Shown here: piece after piece, positions 1-6,583 of the stretch
Layout of the letters: each line of letters opens with the position of its first letter
Position numbering within the stretch: the stretch's first letter is position 1
DNA from: Candidatus Colimorpha onthohippi
GTDB taxonomy: Bacteria > Bacteroidota > Bacteroidia > Bacteroidales > P3
Assembly (NCBI GenBank): GCA_018064565.1
Contig: JAGHVA010000210.1
Location: forward strand, 1-6,583
Length of the DNA stretch: 6,583 nucleotides
Direction: 5' to 3'
Position numbers and translations under genes: made by a program
The notes under the pieces: generated by a model
Seen by the model: only the letters and a program-made list of their open reading frames with translations
What the model was told of the DNA's origin: nothing
Database searches by the model: none

Positions 1-128
1 GGCACAACTTAATAATAAATAATTAAGCGAATAACGACTGATGAAGAGTAACGAACGTTTTCGAAACGCCAAGAGTATAGTTTTTGTCAAAGTGAGAAAA
101 AAAAACGTTCACAAAATGAATCTGAATT
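1..128 (+). promoter_or_regulatory. Leader region upstream of the four-gene operon, possible promoter
   Basis: No protein gene is supported here: several stop codons occur and the only open frame is a 37-codon basic ORF (41-154) that runs into the next gene. The stretch TATAGTTTTTG (76-86) loosely resembles the Bacteroidota -7 element TAnnTTTG, but the spacing is off by one base and no good TTTG -33 partner sits 19-21 bases upstream. The A-rich tract at 97-105 and the lack of a Shine-Dalgarno sequence are typical of Bacteroidota translation starts. The operon may begin here, or may continue from a gene to the left of the window. Confidence 0.25.
53..110. repeat. 9-bp inverted repeat in the leader of the first gene
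   Basis: The arms GAACGTTTT (53-61) and AAAACGTTC (102-110) are exact reverse complements separated by 40 bases. Each arm contains the palindrome AACGTT, and the two palindromes lie 50 bases apart. The second arm overlaps a run of nine A (97-105) and ends 18 bases before the start codon at 129. The pair could be two operator half-sites for a dimeric regulator or the stem of a long-loop mRNA hairpin near the ribosome-binding region. In AT-rich DNA a 9-base match at this distance can also arise by chance. The repeat is seen directly; its function is not shown. Confidence 0.4.
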
Positions 129-3100
129 ATGAAAGAAGTTGTAATAATAGGTAGCGGAATAGGCGGTTTGTCCACAGGTGCTGTGTTGGCGCAAAATGGT
201 TATCATGTAACCATCCTTGAGCAATCATCCCAGATTGGCGGTTGTCTTCAATGCTTTAGTCGAGGTGGCGTTCGATTCGAAACTGGTATGCATATTGTAG
301 GTAGCCTTGACGAAGGACAAATTCTCTCTAATTATTTTAACGCATTGGGAATTAAGGATAAATTGACATTCTCTCGCCTCGATACCAATGCCTATCATAT
401 CGTATCTATTGGTGGTAAGCGTTTTCAGTTTGCCTCTGGTCGCCAGAATTTCATTACTCAACTCGTTCAGCAATTTCCCCACCAAAAAGAAAATCTTCAG
501 TGTTATTGGAATTTAGTAGATTCTGTAGCCAAAAGTACTCAATATTATAGTATTAAGAATTCTTCTGTGGCCGATGCTCCCAATGTTGACCTCTTTACCA
601 AAAGTCTCAACCAGATAATTAACAATACCATCTCCGATCCACTTCTTCGTCAAGTTCTTGTAGGCGACATGCCTCTTTATGCTGCAGTCAAAGACGTTAC
701 CTCCTTTGCTACCCATGCCTATGTCGCCGACTTCTATAATAGTAGTTCCTTTCGAGTTGTTGGTGGTAGCGATACCATTACTCAGGCCTTAGTTCAAGTT
801 ATCAAGCAGCATGGTGGTACAATTATCAACAACAGTCGTGTTGTCCAATCCCATTGCGATCAGGGTAATGTCGTATATGTAACTGATACAAATAACAGAA
901 AATACTTTGCTGATATCTTTGTGTCTGATATTCACCCATATCAGATGCTTGACGTTTTTTCTGATGCCAATTTTCGTCCTCAATATTGTCAACGTGTGAG
1001 GAGTTTGAAAAATACAACAGCAACATTTGCTCTATTTTTGAAATTTAAGGATAAGACGATGCGGTATATGAATTCTAATTTCTTTAGTTATCGATCTTCT
1101 CCTTGGGATTTGACCAATTATACCGATGCCAACTGGCCTAATGGCTATTTCTACATGCACCATTGTCATGAAATTAATCCATCATATGCTCGTAGTGGTG
1201 TTGTCTTGGCGTGTATGTCTGCCGAAGAAACTGCTCAATGGAACAATTCGACTATTGGTCACCGAGGTGCTGACTATGAGGCATTCAAAAAGCACAAGGC
1301 AGAGCAGTTGTTAGACGTAATGATGTCCGATTTTCCAGATATACGTCAGTGTGTTGACTGTTATTATACGGCTACGCCACTTACCTACCGAGATTATACA
1401 CTTTCTCCAGGTGGTTCAATATATGGTATTCTCAAGGATATCAATTTGGGCGCTCAAGGTCATCTATCATATCGTACTAAACTTCATAATCTCTTGTTGG
1501 TAGGGCAAAATATAAGTAATCATGGCATCTTGGGTGTGCTGGTCGGCTCGTTCAATGTTTGTGGCCATATTTTAGGTTCAGAGGTTATTGAACGCATCAT
1601 GCAGCAAAGCAACCAAGCGACAAACGCTTTTGACAGTTCGAGCACAGGTTATATGCCGAAGTTGTGTAGTATGCTGAGTCGAGAAAATGGCATTTGCGAT
1701 GCAAAGAACATCAAACCGACATCCACTATTGTTATTGGTGGAGGTGTTGGAGGTTTGTTTACGAGCGCGATTTTGTCCAAACAGGGGCACAAGGTTACGT
1801 TGATAGAAAAAAATAACACATTAGGTGGAGGTCTTCAGTCATTTTGTCGTAAAGGGATTCGGTATGCTACTGGTATGCATGTATTTGGTGGCTTTAAGCC
1901 AGGTTGGCAACTTGATCAACTTTGTCGCTATTTAGGTATTATTGATAAGGTCGGTGTAGTGCCAACCGATAGTGATTGTTTTGACGAGGTTATTATTATT
2001 GATGGAGACGTTCATTACAAGATGCCTAAGGGGCGTGAAAATTATATACGTTACCTATCATCTATTTTCCCCCACGAGGCAGAAGGAATCAGAAACTATG
2101 TTGATGCATGTTACAAGCTCTCTCGAGAAGTGAGATACTTCTATTTTCAGCCAGCATCGAAGCCTTCAGAACAATTTTTTTGGCCTGCTGACAAACTCAT
2201 ATCCAATTATGTAGGTGACACTAAACTGCAACGTTTGCTGTCTTATCTTGCTCCACTTAATGCTGGTATTCAAGGCGAAACGCCTGCATTTGAACATGCA
2301 CTTATCAATGTGCTTCATATCGAAGGTTCAGCGATGTTCTCTCATGGTGGTCAATCTATGACTGATGCTTTAGAACAAGTTATAGTTGATTATGGTGGAA
2401 CTGTGGTTACAAATGATTCTGTGTCGCATATAGAGGTTTCGAATCAAATGGTATCTTATGTAACTACACAATCTGGTAAATCATATAAAGCAGACAATTA
2501 TGTTAGTTCTATCGATCCTTGTGAGTTACTCAACATTATTACTCCAGACGCATTCCCTATTTCTTTCAAAAAACGTATAAAAGAGGCTCCATATGGCTAT
2601 TCTGCTTTCAAATTGTACTTACATCTAAAACCTTGTTCAATCAAACATCACAATCACCCACGATTTTGTGTGAATAGTGGCGACTGTTCAGCATGGAATT
2701 TGGAAGAAATCTCTATAGATGCTTGGCCTCAATGTTTTATGGTGATGACGCAGGAAGACCCTAATAATCCGAGTTATGCAGAAACGCTCACTGCGCTTAT
2801 CCCCATCTCGTATCATTGGTTTGAACCTTGGGTGGATACCTATAGCGGGCATAGAGGAGATGAATATCAGTGTTTCATGAATCGGCTAAAAAGTAAAGCA
2901 ATGGTGGCTCTTACCAGATTATATCACAATCTTCCAGATATTATCCTTGATAGTTATACATCAAGTCCACTTACTATAAGGGATAACTATGGAACACACA
3001 ATGGAAGTATGTTTGGCTTTCATAACGACTGTAATCATCTTTTGTACACCATATTGCCTGTAAATACAAAGGTTCGAAATCTATATCTTACAGGTCAGAA

Positions 3101-3212
3101 TGTCGTCCATCATGGTCTGTGTGGAGTCGCATTAGCTGCTATTGCCACTTCCGAGACTATACTTGGACGCAACTCCGTAATAAGTCAACTTAAACCAATC
3201 CAGTGTATGTAA
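129..3212 (+). CDS. Tandem-fused FAD-dependent oxidoreductase, two phytoene desaturase / carotenoid isomerase / retinol saturase-like domains
   Basis: This 1027-residue protein contains two full copies of an FAD-dependent oxidoreductase of the CrtI/CrtISO/RetSat type, a family that desaturates, isomerises or saturates C=C bonds in hydrophobic polyenes. Copy 1 covers about residues 1-495. It has the dinucleotide-binding motif GSGIGG (8-13), the ribose-binding acid E31, TGMH (52-55) and a C-terminal FAD motif LLLVGQN (455-461) followed by an HG..G loop. Copy 2 covers about 531-1027 and repeats each element in order: GGGVGG (537-542), E560, TGMH (581-584), LYLTGQN (985-991). The copies are collinear with an offset of 529-530 residues but clearly diverged; by eye roughly a third of the N-terminal positions match. 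Family members are usually single proteins of about 500 residues. The linker (about 496-530) is polar and low in motifs. An in-frame TGA at 123-125 makes the ATG at 129 the earliest start. There is no signal peptide, because the Rossmann strand begins at residue 3. Family membership is secure; substrate and reaction direction are unknown. Confidence 0.9.
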   Translation: MKEVVIIGSGIGGLSTGAVLAQNGYHVTILEQSSQIGGCLQCFSRGGVRFETGMHIVGSLDEGQILSNYFNALGIKDKLTFSRLDTNAYHIVSIGGKRFQFASGRQNFITQLVQQFPHQKENLQCYWNLVDSVAKSTQYYSIKNSSVADAPNVDLFTKSLNQIINNTISDPLLRQVLVGDMPLYAAVKDVTSFATHAYVADFYNSSSFRVVGGSDTITQALVQVIKQHGGTIINNSRVVQSHCDQGNVVYVTDTNNRKYFADIFVSDIHPYQMLDVFSDANFRPQYCQRVRSLKNTTATFALFLKFKDKTMRYMNSNFFSYRSSPWDLTNYTDANWPNGYFYMHHCHEINPSYARSGVVLACMSAEETAQWNNSTIGHRGADYEAFKKHKAEQLLDVMMSDFPDIRQCVDCYYTATPLTYRDYTLSPGGSIYGILKDINLGAQGHLSYRTKLHNLLLVGQNISNHGILGVLVGSFNVCGHILGSEVIERIMQQSNQATNAFDSSSTGYMPKLCSMLSRENGICDAKNIKPTSTIVIGGGVGGLFTSAILSKQGHKVTLIEKNNTLGGGLQSFCRKGIRYATGMHVFGGFKPGWQLDQLCRYLGIIDKVGVVPTDSDCFDEVIIIDGDVHYKMPKGRENYIRYLSSIFPHEAEGIRNYVDACYKLSREVRYFYFQPASKPSEQFFWPADKLISNYVGDTKLQRLLSYLAPLNAGIQGETPAFEHALINVLHIEGSAMFSHGGQSMTDALEQVIVDYGGTVVTNDSVSHIEVSNQMVSYVTTQSGKSYKADNYVSSIDPCELLNIITPDAFPISFKKRIKEAPYGYSAFKLYLHLKPCSIKHHNHPRFCVNSGDCSAWNLEEISIDAWPQCFMVMTQEDPNNPSYAETLTALIPISYHWFEPWVDTYSGHRGDEYQCFMNRLKSKAMVALTRLYHNLPDIILDSYTSSPLTIRDNYGTHNGSMFGFHNDCNHLLYTILPVNTKVRNLYLTGQNVVHHGLCGVALAAIATSETILGRNSVISQLKPIQCM

Positions 3213-3282
3213 AGTGATAAACAGTTAGATGTGCCTATATTGGTAAAGAGTAACATAGTAATAGAAATATAAACAAATCTGC
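3213..3282 (+). other. 70-base intergenic gap between genes 1 and 2
   Basis: This AT-rich spacer has no convincing hairpin followed by a T-run, so a terminator is not supported. It also has no good Bacteroidota promoter; TATATTGG near 3234 is only a weak match to the -7 element. A purine- and A-rich stretch directly precedes the ATG at 3283. The likeliest reading is that transcription continues from the flavoenzyme gene, although an internal promoter cannot be excluded. Confidence 0.4.
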
Positions 3283-4113
3283 ATGTTCATTGTATGTAAG
3301 AAAAAAAGAAATCAAGTGGTACACCTATATCCCAAGAAATCCTCTGGGAGAGCTCGTAATGTTACATTAGAGATATATCCAGCGGTTGGTGCCACTACAG
3401 CTGCTATAGTATGTCCAGGTGGCAGCTATTGTTGGTTGGCCTATCGAAGCGAAGGTGTTGATGTTGCGAAGTTTTTACAGAAAAATGGAATCAGCGCATT
3501 CGTACTTCGTTATCGTGTTGCAAGTTGGTGGGCTTGGTTTTCGCACTACCGTTTACTTATTAGAGGTAATCAAGCGCCCGATATGTATAACGACGCGCAG
3601 TCTGCATTAAGATGGGTTAAAAATAATTCGCATAAGTATGGAATTGATTCTAATAAAATTGGAATTATAGGATTCTCTGCTGGTGGACACTTGGCAATGA
3701 GCCAAGTCCTTTTTCCTGATGGAATATTCCCATCGTTCATCGCTTCAATATATCCTGTTGTTACACTAACAAATGAATGTACCCATAAGCGTTCGCGTAG
3801 AGGTTTGCTTGGTGATAGAATGGCAAATAATCCAGATGCTCAGTCGCGGTGGTCGGTAGAACAACATATACCACAAAACTGTCCTCCAGTATTTTTAGTT
3901 AATTGTGTGGATGACCATACGGTAGATTATCATAATTCAATACTGCTTGATTCGGCATTAACAGCTGCTGGCATAAACCATAAATATATCCAGTATGCCA
4001 CTGGCGGTCATGGTTTCGGTGTCAGTGACGATAAGGGTTCGCCCGAATCTCGTCAGTGGAAATATCAATTCATCGATTGGTTGCATACATTGGAAATACA
4101 TAATAATTGCTAA
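3283..4113 (+). CDS. Cytoplasmic alpha/beta hydrolase (esterase/lipase-like, BD-FAE or acetylesterase type)
   Basis: This 276-residue serine hydrolase has the alpha/beta fold order and a complete catalytic set. The oxyanion-hole loop is CPGGSY (44-49), and the nucleophile elbow GFSAGG places the serine at S132. The acid is most likely D211 in the DDHTV segment (210-214), which fits the family pattern DxxV, and the histidine is H243 in GGHGFG. The family cleaves esters and sometimes thioesters. The N-terminus is charged (KKKR at 6-9) and carries no signal peptide or lipobox, so it should act in the cytoplasm, unlike the secreted polysaccharide esterases of the same family. Between the YR element after strand 3 and the PDM..DAQ helix there is a hydrophobic insert, about 79-101, with W82, W83 and W85, which could form part of a lid. 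The TAG at 3262-3264 and the absence of another ATG support this start. The gene stops 18 bases before the ligase in the same reading frame. A role trimming or releasing an acyl intermediate is inferred from its neighbours. Confidence 0.85.
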   Translation: MFIVCKKKRNQVVHLYPKKSSGRARNVTLEIYPAVGATTAAIVCPGGSYCWLAYRSEGVDVAKFLQKNGISAFVLRYRVASWWAWFSHYRLLIRGNQAPDMYNDAQSALRWVKNNSHKYGIDSNKIGIIGFSAGGHLAMSQVLFPDGIFPSFIASIYPVVTLTNECTHKRSRRGLLGDRMANNPDAQSRWSVEQHIPQNCPPVFLVNCVDDHTVDYHNSILLDSALTAAGINHKYIQYATGGHGFGVSDDKGSPESRQWKYQFIDWLHTLEIHNNC

Positions 4114-4131
4114 TCCTCAATACTTGTAGAT

Positions 4132-5436
4132 ATGCTTAATGATATCGAATTTCAGCCGCCAGAGGCAATTAAACACTTTCAAGAACAACTGCTTCAAAGC
4201 AATATTCAGTACCTTGATAAGTATTCTCCCTACTATCAGCGTATGTTCAAACTAAACAATATTGATGTTGACAAAATAAAAACTCTTGAGGATTTAACAT
4301 CCATTCCATTTACAGAAAAAAAAGACCTGCAACTCTACAATTCCGATTTTCTGTGTTGTCCCAAAGCTAAAATAGTGGATTATATCACAACGTCGGGTAC
4401 TTTAGGCGATCCTGTAACCTTTGCTTGTACAGAAAAAGATTTACAACGACTTGCGTATAATGAGAAAAAATCGTTTGAATGTGCTGGATTGCAACCTGGA
4501 AATATCTTGCAATTGATGACTACCATGGACAAGCGGTTTATGGCAGGACTTGCTTATTTTCTTGGTATTCGTGAGATGGGGGCATCTATTGTTAGGGTAG
4601 GTAATGGTATTCCAGAACTTCAGTGGGATACCATACAGCGTATAAAACCCGATGTAATCATGTGTGTGCCATCATTCATACTTCGGTTAGTTGAATATGC
4701 CGAACAGCATAATATTGACTATCACAGTTGTAGTGTATCCAAAATTATCGGAATTGGGGAAGGTTTACGCAAACAGGATTTTAGTTTAAATCTTTTGGGA
4801 AACCGAATTCACGAGAAATGGCCTGAAGTTCAGTTGTTTGCGACTTACTCGTCAACTGAGATGGGAGCCACGTTCTCAGAATGTAGTTATGGCATGGGTG
4901 GGCACGTTCATCCAGAACTAATCATTGTAGAGATAATAGGCGATGACAACCTCCCTGTTCCAGACGGCAATCCTGGCGAAATCGTTATAACAACACTCGG
5001 GGTGGAAGGTATGCCGCTACTCCGCTTTCGTACGGGCGATATCGCTTCAAAATGTGTAAGCCAATGCAAGTGTGGACGTTATTCTTATCGGCTCACACCC
5101 CTAATAGGACGTAAGAATAATATGATCAAATTTAAGGGGACTACCCTTTATCCACCAGCTGTTAATGATGTATTGGACCATGTTGATTATGTTGAAAATT
5201 ATGTAGTTATAGCTCGAACGGATGCCACGGGTACTGATGATCTAATCATAAAAGTCGGACTTAAAGATACGGCTCCATCCGATGTGGTAGATGAACTTAA
5301 AAATCATTTTCGATCCAAAATTAGGGTGGCACCCACCATAGAAGTGCTTCCAATAGAAGAAATCAGTAGAATTAACTTTCCTCAAAAAAACAGAAAACCT
5401 GTGAAATTTATTGATCTGCGCAAAAAAAATGATTAA
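4132..5436 (+). CDS. PaaK-type adenylate-forming ligase (phenylacetate-CoA ligase / CapK family)
   Basis: At 434 residues this matches the usual PaaK length. These enzymes activate a carboxylic acid with ATP to an acyl-AMP and usually transfer it to CoA. Visible core motifs, in order, are the phosphate-binding loop TTSGTLGDP (86-94), the A5 motif YSSTEMG (239-245), FRTGD (299-303) with the ribose-binding D303, the hinge GRKNNMIKFKG (326-336), and a C-terminal lysine region in which K422 aligns with the catalytic lysine of PaaK (K425 is the alternative). C251, H258, C312 and C314 (in the CxCGR element) could bind a structural zinc; this is inferred from their placement. The N-terminal SPYYQRMF segment (32-39) and the IPFTEKKDL element are also typical of the family. 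The only upstream in-frame stop is the end of the hydrolase gene, and ATG 4132 is the first ATG after it. No paaABCDE-type catabolic genes are nearby, so a biosynthetic role is more likely than phenylacetate breakdown. The substrate cannot be read from the sequence. Confidence 0.9.
   Translation: MLNDIEFQPPEAIKHFQEQLLQSNIQYLDKYSPYYQRMFKLNNIDVDKIKTLEDLTSIPFTEKKDLQLYNSDFLCCPKAKIVDYITTSGTLGDPVTFACTEKDLQRLAYNEKKSFECAGLQPGNILQLMTTMDKRFMAGLAYFLGIREMGASIVRVGNGIPELQWDTIQRIKPDVIMCVPSFILRLVEYAEQHNIDYHSCSVSKIIGIGEGLRKQDFSLNLLGNRIHEKWPEVQLFATYSSTEMGATFSECSYGMGGHVHPELIIVEIIGDDNLPVPDGNPGEIVITTLGVEGMPLLRFRTGDIASKCVSQCKCGRYSYRLTPLIGRKNNMIKFKGTTLYPPAVNDVLDHVDYVENYVVIARTDATGTDDLIIKVGLKDTAPSDVVDELKNHFRSKIRVAPTIEVLPIEEISRINFPQKNRKPVKFIDLRKKND
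5429..5436 (+). promoter_or_regulatory. 8-base stop/start overlap ATGATTAA linking ligase and acyltransferase
   Basis: The ligase stop TAA (5434-5436) lies inside the first codons of the acyltransferase, which starts at ATG 5429. This arrangement usually means translational coupling. An in-frame TTG at 5411 would extend the protein by six residues (reading ICAKK after the start), but TTG is rare as a start in this group and the ATG gives the compact overlap, so 5429 is preferred. The preceding A-run (5422-5429) is the only upstream initiation signal. Confidence 0.65.
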
Positions 5437-6556
5437 AGAATATCCTGAGATTTTTTCTGACATAAGACCATACACTGATAGTGAAATCCCATCTGCATTG
5501 CAGCGAATTGCCTATAGTAGCAACTTTCCAGACATATCTCGTTATGTTTATCCTAAAATGCCTGTCAATGAAGTTCAGCACATGCTGACATCCATTAGTA
5601 ATGTGAAGGACTTTCAATACACAGTAATGAAGGATGCGATTTGTGTTATTTTAGAAAAGACTATCTCAAACTTTACTGTCTCTGGTTGTGAAAATCTTAA
5701 GCCAGAAACTTCGTACTTGTTTGTATCCAATCATAGAGATATTGTTGTGGATGCGTTGCTACTTCAATACATCCTATTTAAGATGGGGCGAGAAACTTGT
5801 CAAATTACATTTGGTGAGAATTTAATGCGTTTCCCTTTAATCTCGGATATAGGTAGATCTAACAAAATGTTCAAGACCCCAAGAGGAGGCAGTAAAATGT
5901 CCTTTTATCGCAACTTGTCGCTGATGTCCAGTTATATTAGATATATGATTTCTCAAGGGGAGTCCGTTTGGATTGCTCAGCGTAATGGACGAACAAAAAA
6001 TGGACTTGATAAAACCGACCCTGCTCTGATTAAGATGCTCTCCTTGAGTGGAAGTTCCGATCCAATATCAAATATCTGTTCCTTGAATATCGTGCCAGTA
6101 AGTGTATCTTACCAGTGGGAGCCGTGCGACTCTCTAAAGGCAATCGAACTTACTAAAACTATTCAGGGTAACTACAAAAAAACACCCACTGAAGATGTCA
6201 ATTCGATCATAACAGGAATTACGCAGCCTAAAGGGCATACTCATATTAGTATCGGTCAGCCTATTACAATCAGCGATTACGAGCATTTTTCCCACATAAA
6301 TGTACGTGACGTTTTCAATTGGACGGCAGATTTGATTGACCACAGAATCTATAGTGGGTATCATTTGTGGGCTAACAACTATATCGCCTATGACATATCT
6401 CACCATACTTCTGTATTCCAAGAATATTACAATAAAAATGAATTAGAAAATATGAACTTGTACATCGATAAAATTAAAACTCTTCCTAACTTTACTGACG
6501 ATTCTTTGGAAATTCTGTTGAATATTTATGCAAATCCAATAATCAATTGTTTGTAG
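5429..6556 (+). CDS. PlsC/PlsB-like glycerolipid acyltransferase (LPLAT superfamily)
   Basis: From ATG 5429 this protein has 375 residues. It resembles the long acyltransferases of Bacteroidota, annotated as 1-acyl-sn-glycerol-3-phosphate acyltransferase, that move an acyl group from a thioester to a glycerol-type hydroxyl. Block I is SNHRDIVVD (100-108) with H102 and D108, i.e. H-x5-D instead of the standard H-x4-D; D104 in the HRD triplet is another candidate acid. Block II is probably GRSNKMFKTPRGG (142-154). Block III is WIAQRNGRTKNG (181-192), where N186 takes the place of the glutamate of the usual EG(T)R motif. The N-terminal ~85 residues and the C-terminal ~100 are mostly helical-looking extensions without recognisable motifs. 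I see no strong transmembrane segment, so peripheral membrane association is likely. It is the last complete gene in the window and overlaps the ligase by 8 bases, suggesting that the ligase product is its acyl donor. Fold assignment is firm; acceptor and donor are unknown. Confidence 0.82.
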   Translation: MIKEYPEIFSDIRPYTDSEIPSALQRIAYSSNFPDISRYVYPKMPVNEVQHMLTSISNVKDFQYTVMKDAICVILEKTISNFTVSGCENLKPETSYLFVSNHRDIVVDALLLQYILFKMGRETCQITFGENLMRFPLISDIGRSNKMFKTPRGGSKMSFYRNLSLMSSYIRYMISQGESVWIAQRNGRTKNGLDKTDPALIKMLSLSGSSDPISNICSLNIVPVSVSYQWEPCDSLKAIELTKTIQGNYKKTPTEDVNSIITGITQPKGHTHISIGQPITISDYEHFSHINVRDVFNWTADLIDHRIYSGYHLWANNYIAYDISHHTSVFQEYYNKNELENMNLYIDKIKTLPNFTDDSLEILLNIYANPIINCL

Positions 6557-6583
6557 TATCCAATCTAACAGACTGTTTAACCT
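6557..6583. other. Window end, 27 bases with no identifiable feature
   Basis: Only 27 bases follow the acyltransferase stop. They contain an 11-base near-palindrome (AACAG-A-CTGTT, 6567-6577) whose single-base loop is too tight for a hairpin, and no T-run follows, so a terminator is not supported. Whether the operon continues to the right cannot be told. Confidence 0.3.

Noticed and set aside
41..154. Small 37-codon basic ORF beginning ATG 41 and overlapping the first gene's start
   Set aside because: It overlaps the well-supported Rossmann start of the flavoenzyme by 26 bases, has a composition driven by the A-tract, and shows no recognisable motif. A leader peptide cannot be ruled out but is not supported.
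225..1026. Several minus-strand ORFs of 66-86 codons inside the first flavoenzyme copy
   Set aside because: They lie wholly opposite a strongly supported coding region, overlap each other and show no family motifs; they are antisense shadows.
129..3212. Reading the first gene as two genes with a missed stop or frameshift
   Set aside because: The frame is open across the linker without a stop or frame change, so on this sequence alone it is one coding region.
3213..3282. Terminator or internal promoter between genes 1 and 2
   Set aside because: No stable stem followed by a T-run, and only a one-mismatch -7-like element without a -33 partner.
5411..5428. TTG-initiated extension of the acyltransferase by six residues
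   Set aside because: ATG 5429 lies in frame, forms the compact ATGATTAA overlap and needs no rare start codon.
5242..6421. Minus-strand ORFs of 69-95 codons opposite the ligase end and the acyltransferase
   Set aside because: No motifs or separate upstream signals, and both sense genes are intact over the same bases.
6567..6577. Palindrome AACAG-A-CTGTT as a terminator after the last gene
   Set aside because: The one-base loop cannot form a normal RNA hairpin and no T-run follows before the window ends.

Overview
The window looks like chromosomal DNA from a member of the Bacteroidota, most likely a gut or oral Bacteroidales such as Prevotella or Bacteroides. This placement is inferred from three things: AT-rich coding sequence, A-rich stretches before the genes in place of clear Shine-Dalgarno sites, and protein families that resemble Bacteroidales versions. 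I could not run a search, so the genus is uncertain.

The layout is simple and tightly packed. A 128-base leader carries a 9-base inverted repeat and an A-tract. Four complete genes follow, all on the + strand, and fill nearly all the rest. (1) 129-3212 encodes a 1027-residue flavoprotein made of two complete, divergent copies of a phytoene-desaturase / carotenoid-isomerase / retinol-saturase-like oxidoreductase joined head to tail. (2) 3283-4113 encodes a cytoplasmic alpha/beta hydrolase with a complete Ser-Asp-His triad. (3) 4132-5436 encodes a PaaK-type adenylate-forming CoA ligase with all core motifs. (4) 5429-6556 encodes a PlsC/PlsB-like (LPLAT) acyltransferase with unusual active-site motifs. 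The gaps are 70 bases, 18 bases and an 8-base overlap, so at least genes 2-4 and probably all four form one operon. The last 27 bases hold nothing I can identify.

Read together, the genes offer an activating enzyme (carboxylate to acyl-CoA or acyl-AMP), a redox pair acting on C=C bonds of a hydrophobic polyene or isoprenoid-like chain, an esterase or thioesterase, and an acyltransferase that could place the product on a glycerol, sugar or lipid acceptor. This suits a membrane lipid or pigment pathway, similar in logic to the aryl polyene and flexirubin clusters of Bacteroidota. However, no ketosynthase, acyl carrier protein, phytoene synthase or exporter is present here, so the product cannot be named. 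The double flavoenzyme and the combination of the four families are the most notable features. No RNA gene, CRISPR array, mobile element or broken gene was seen.
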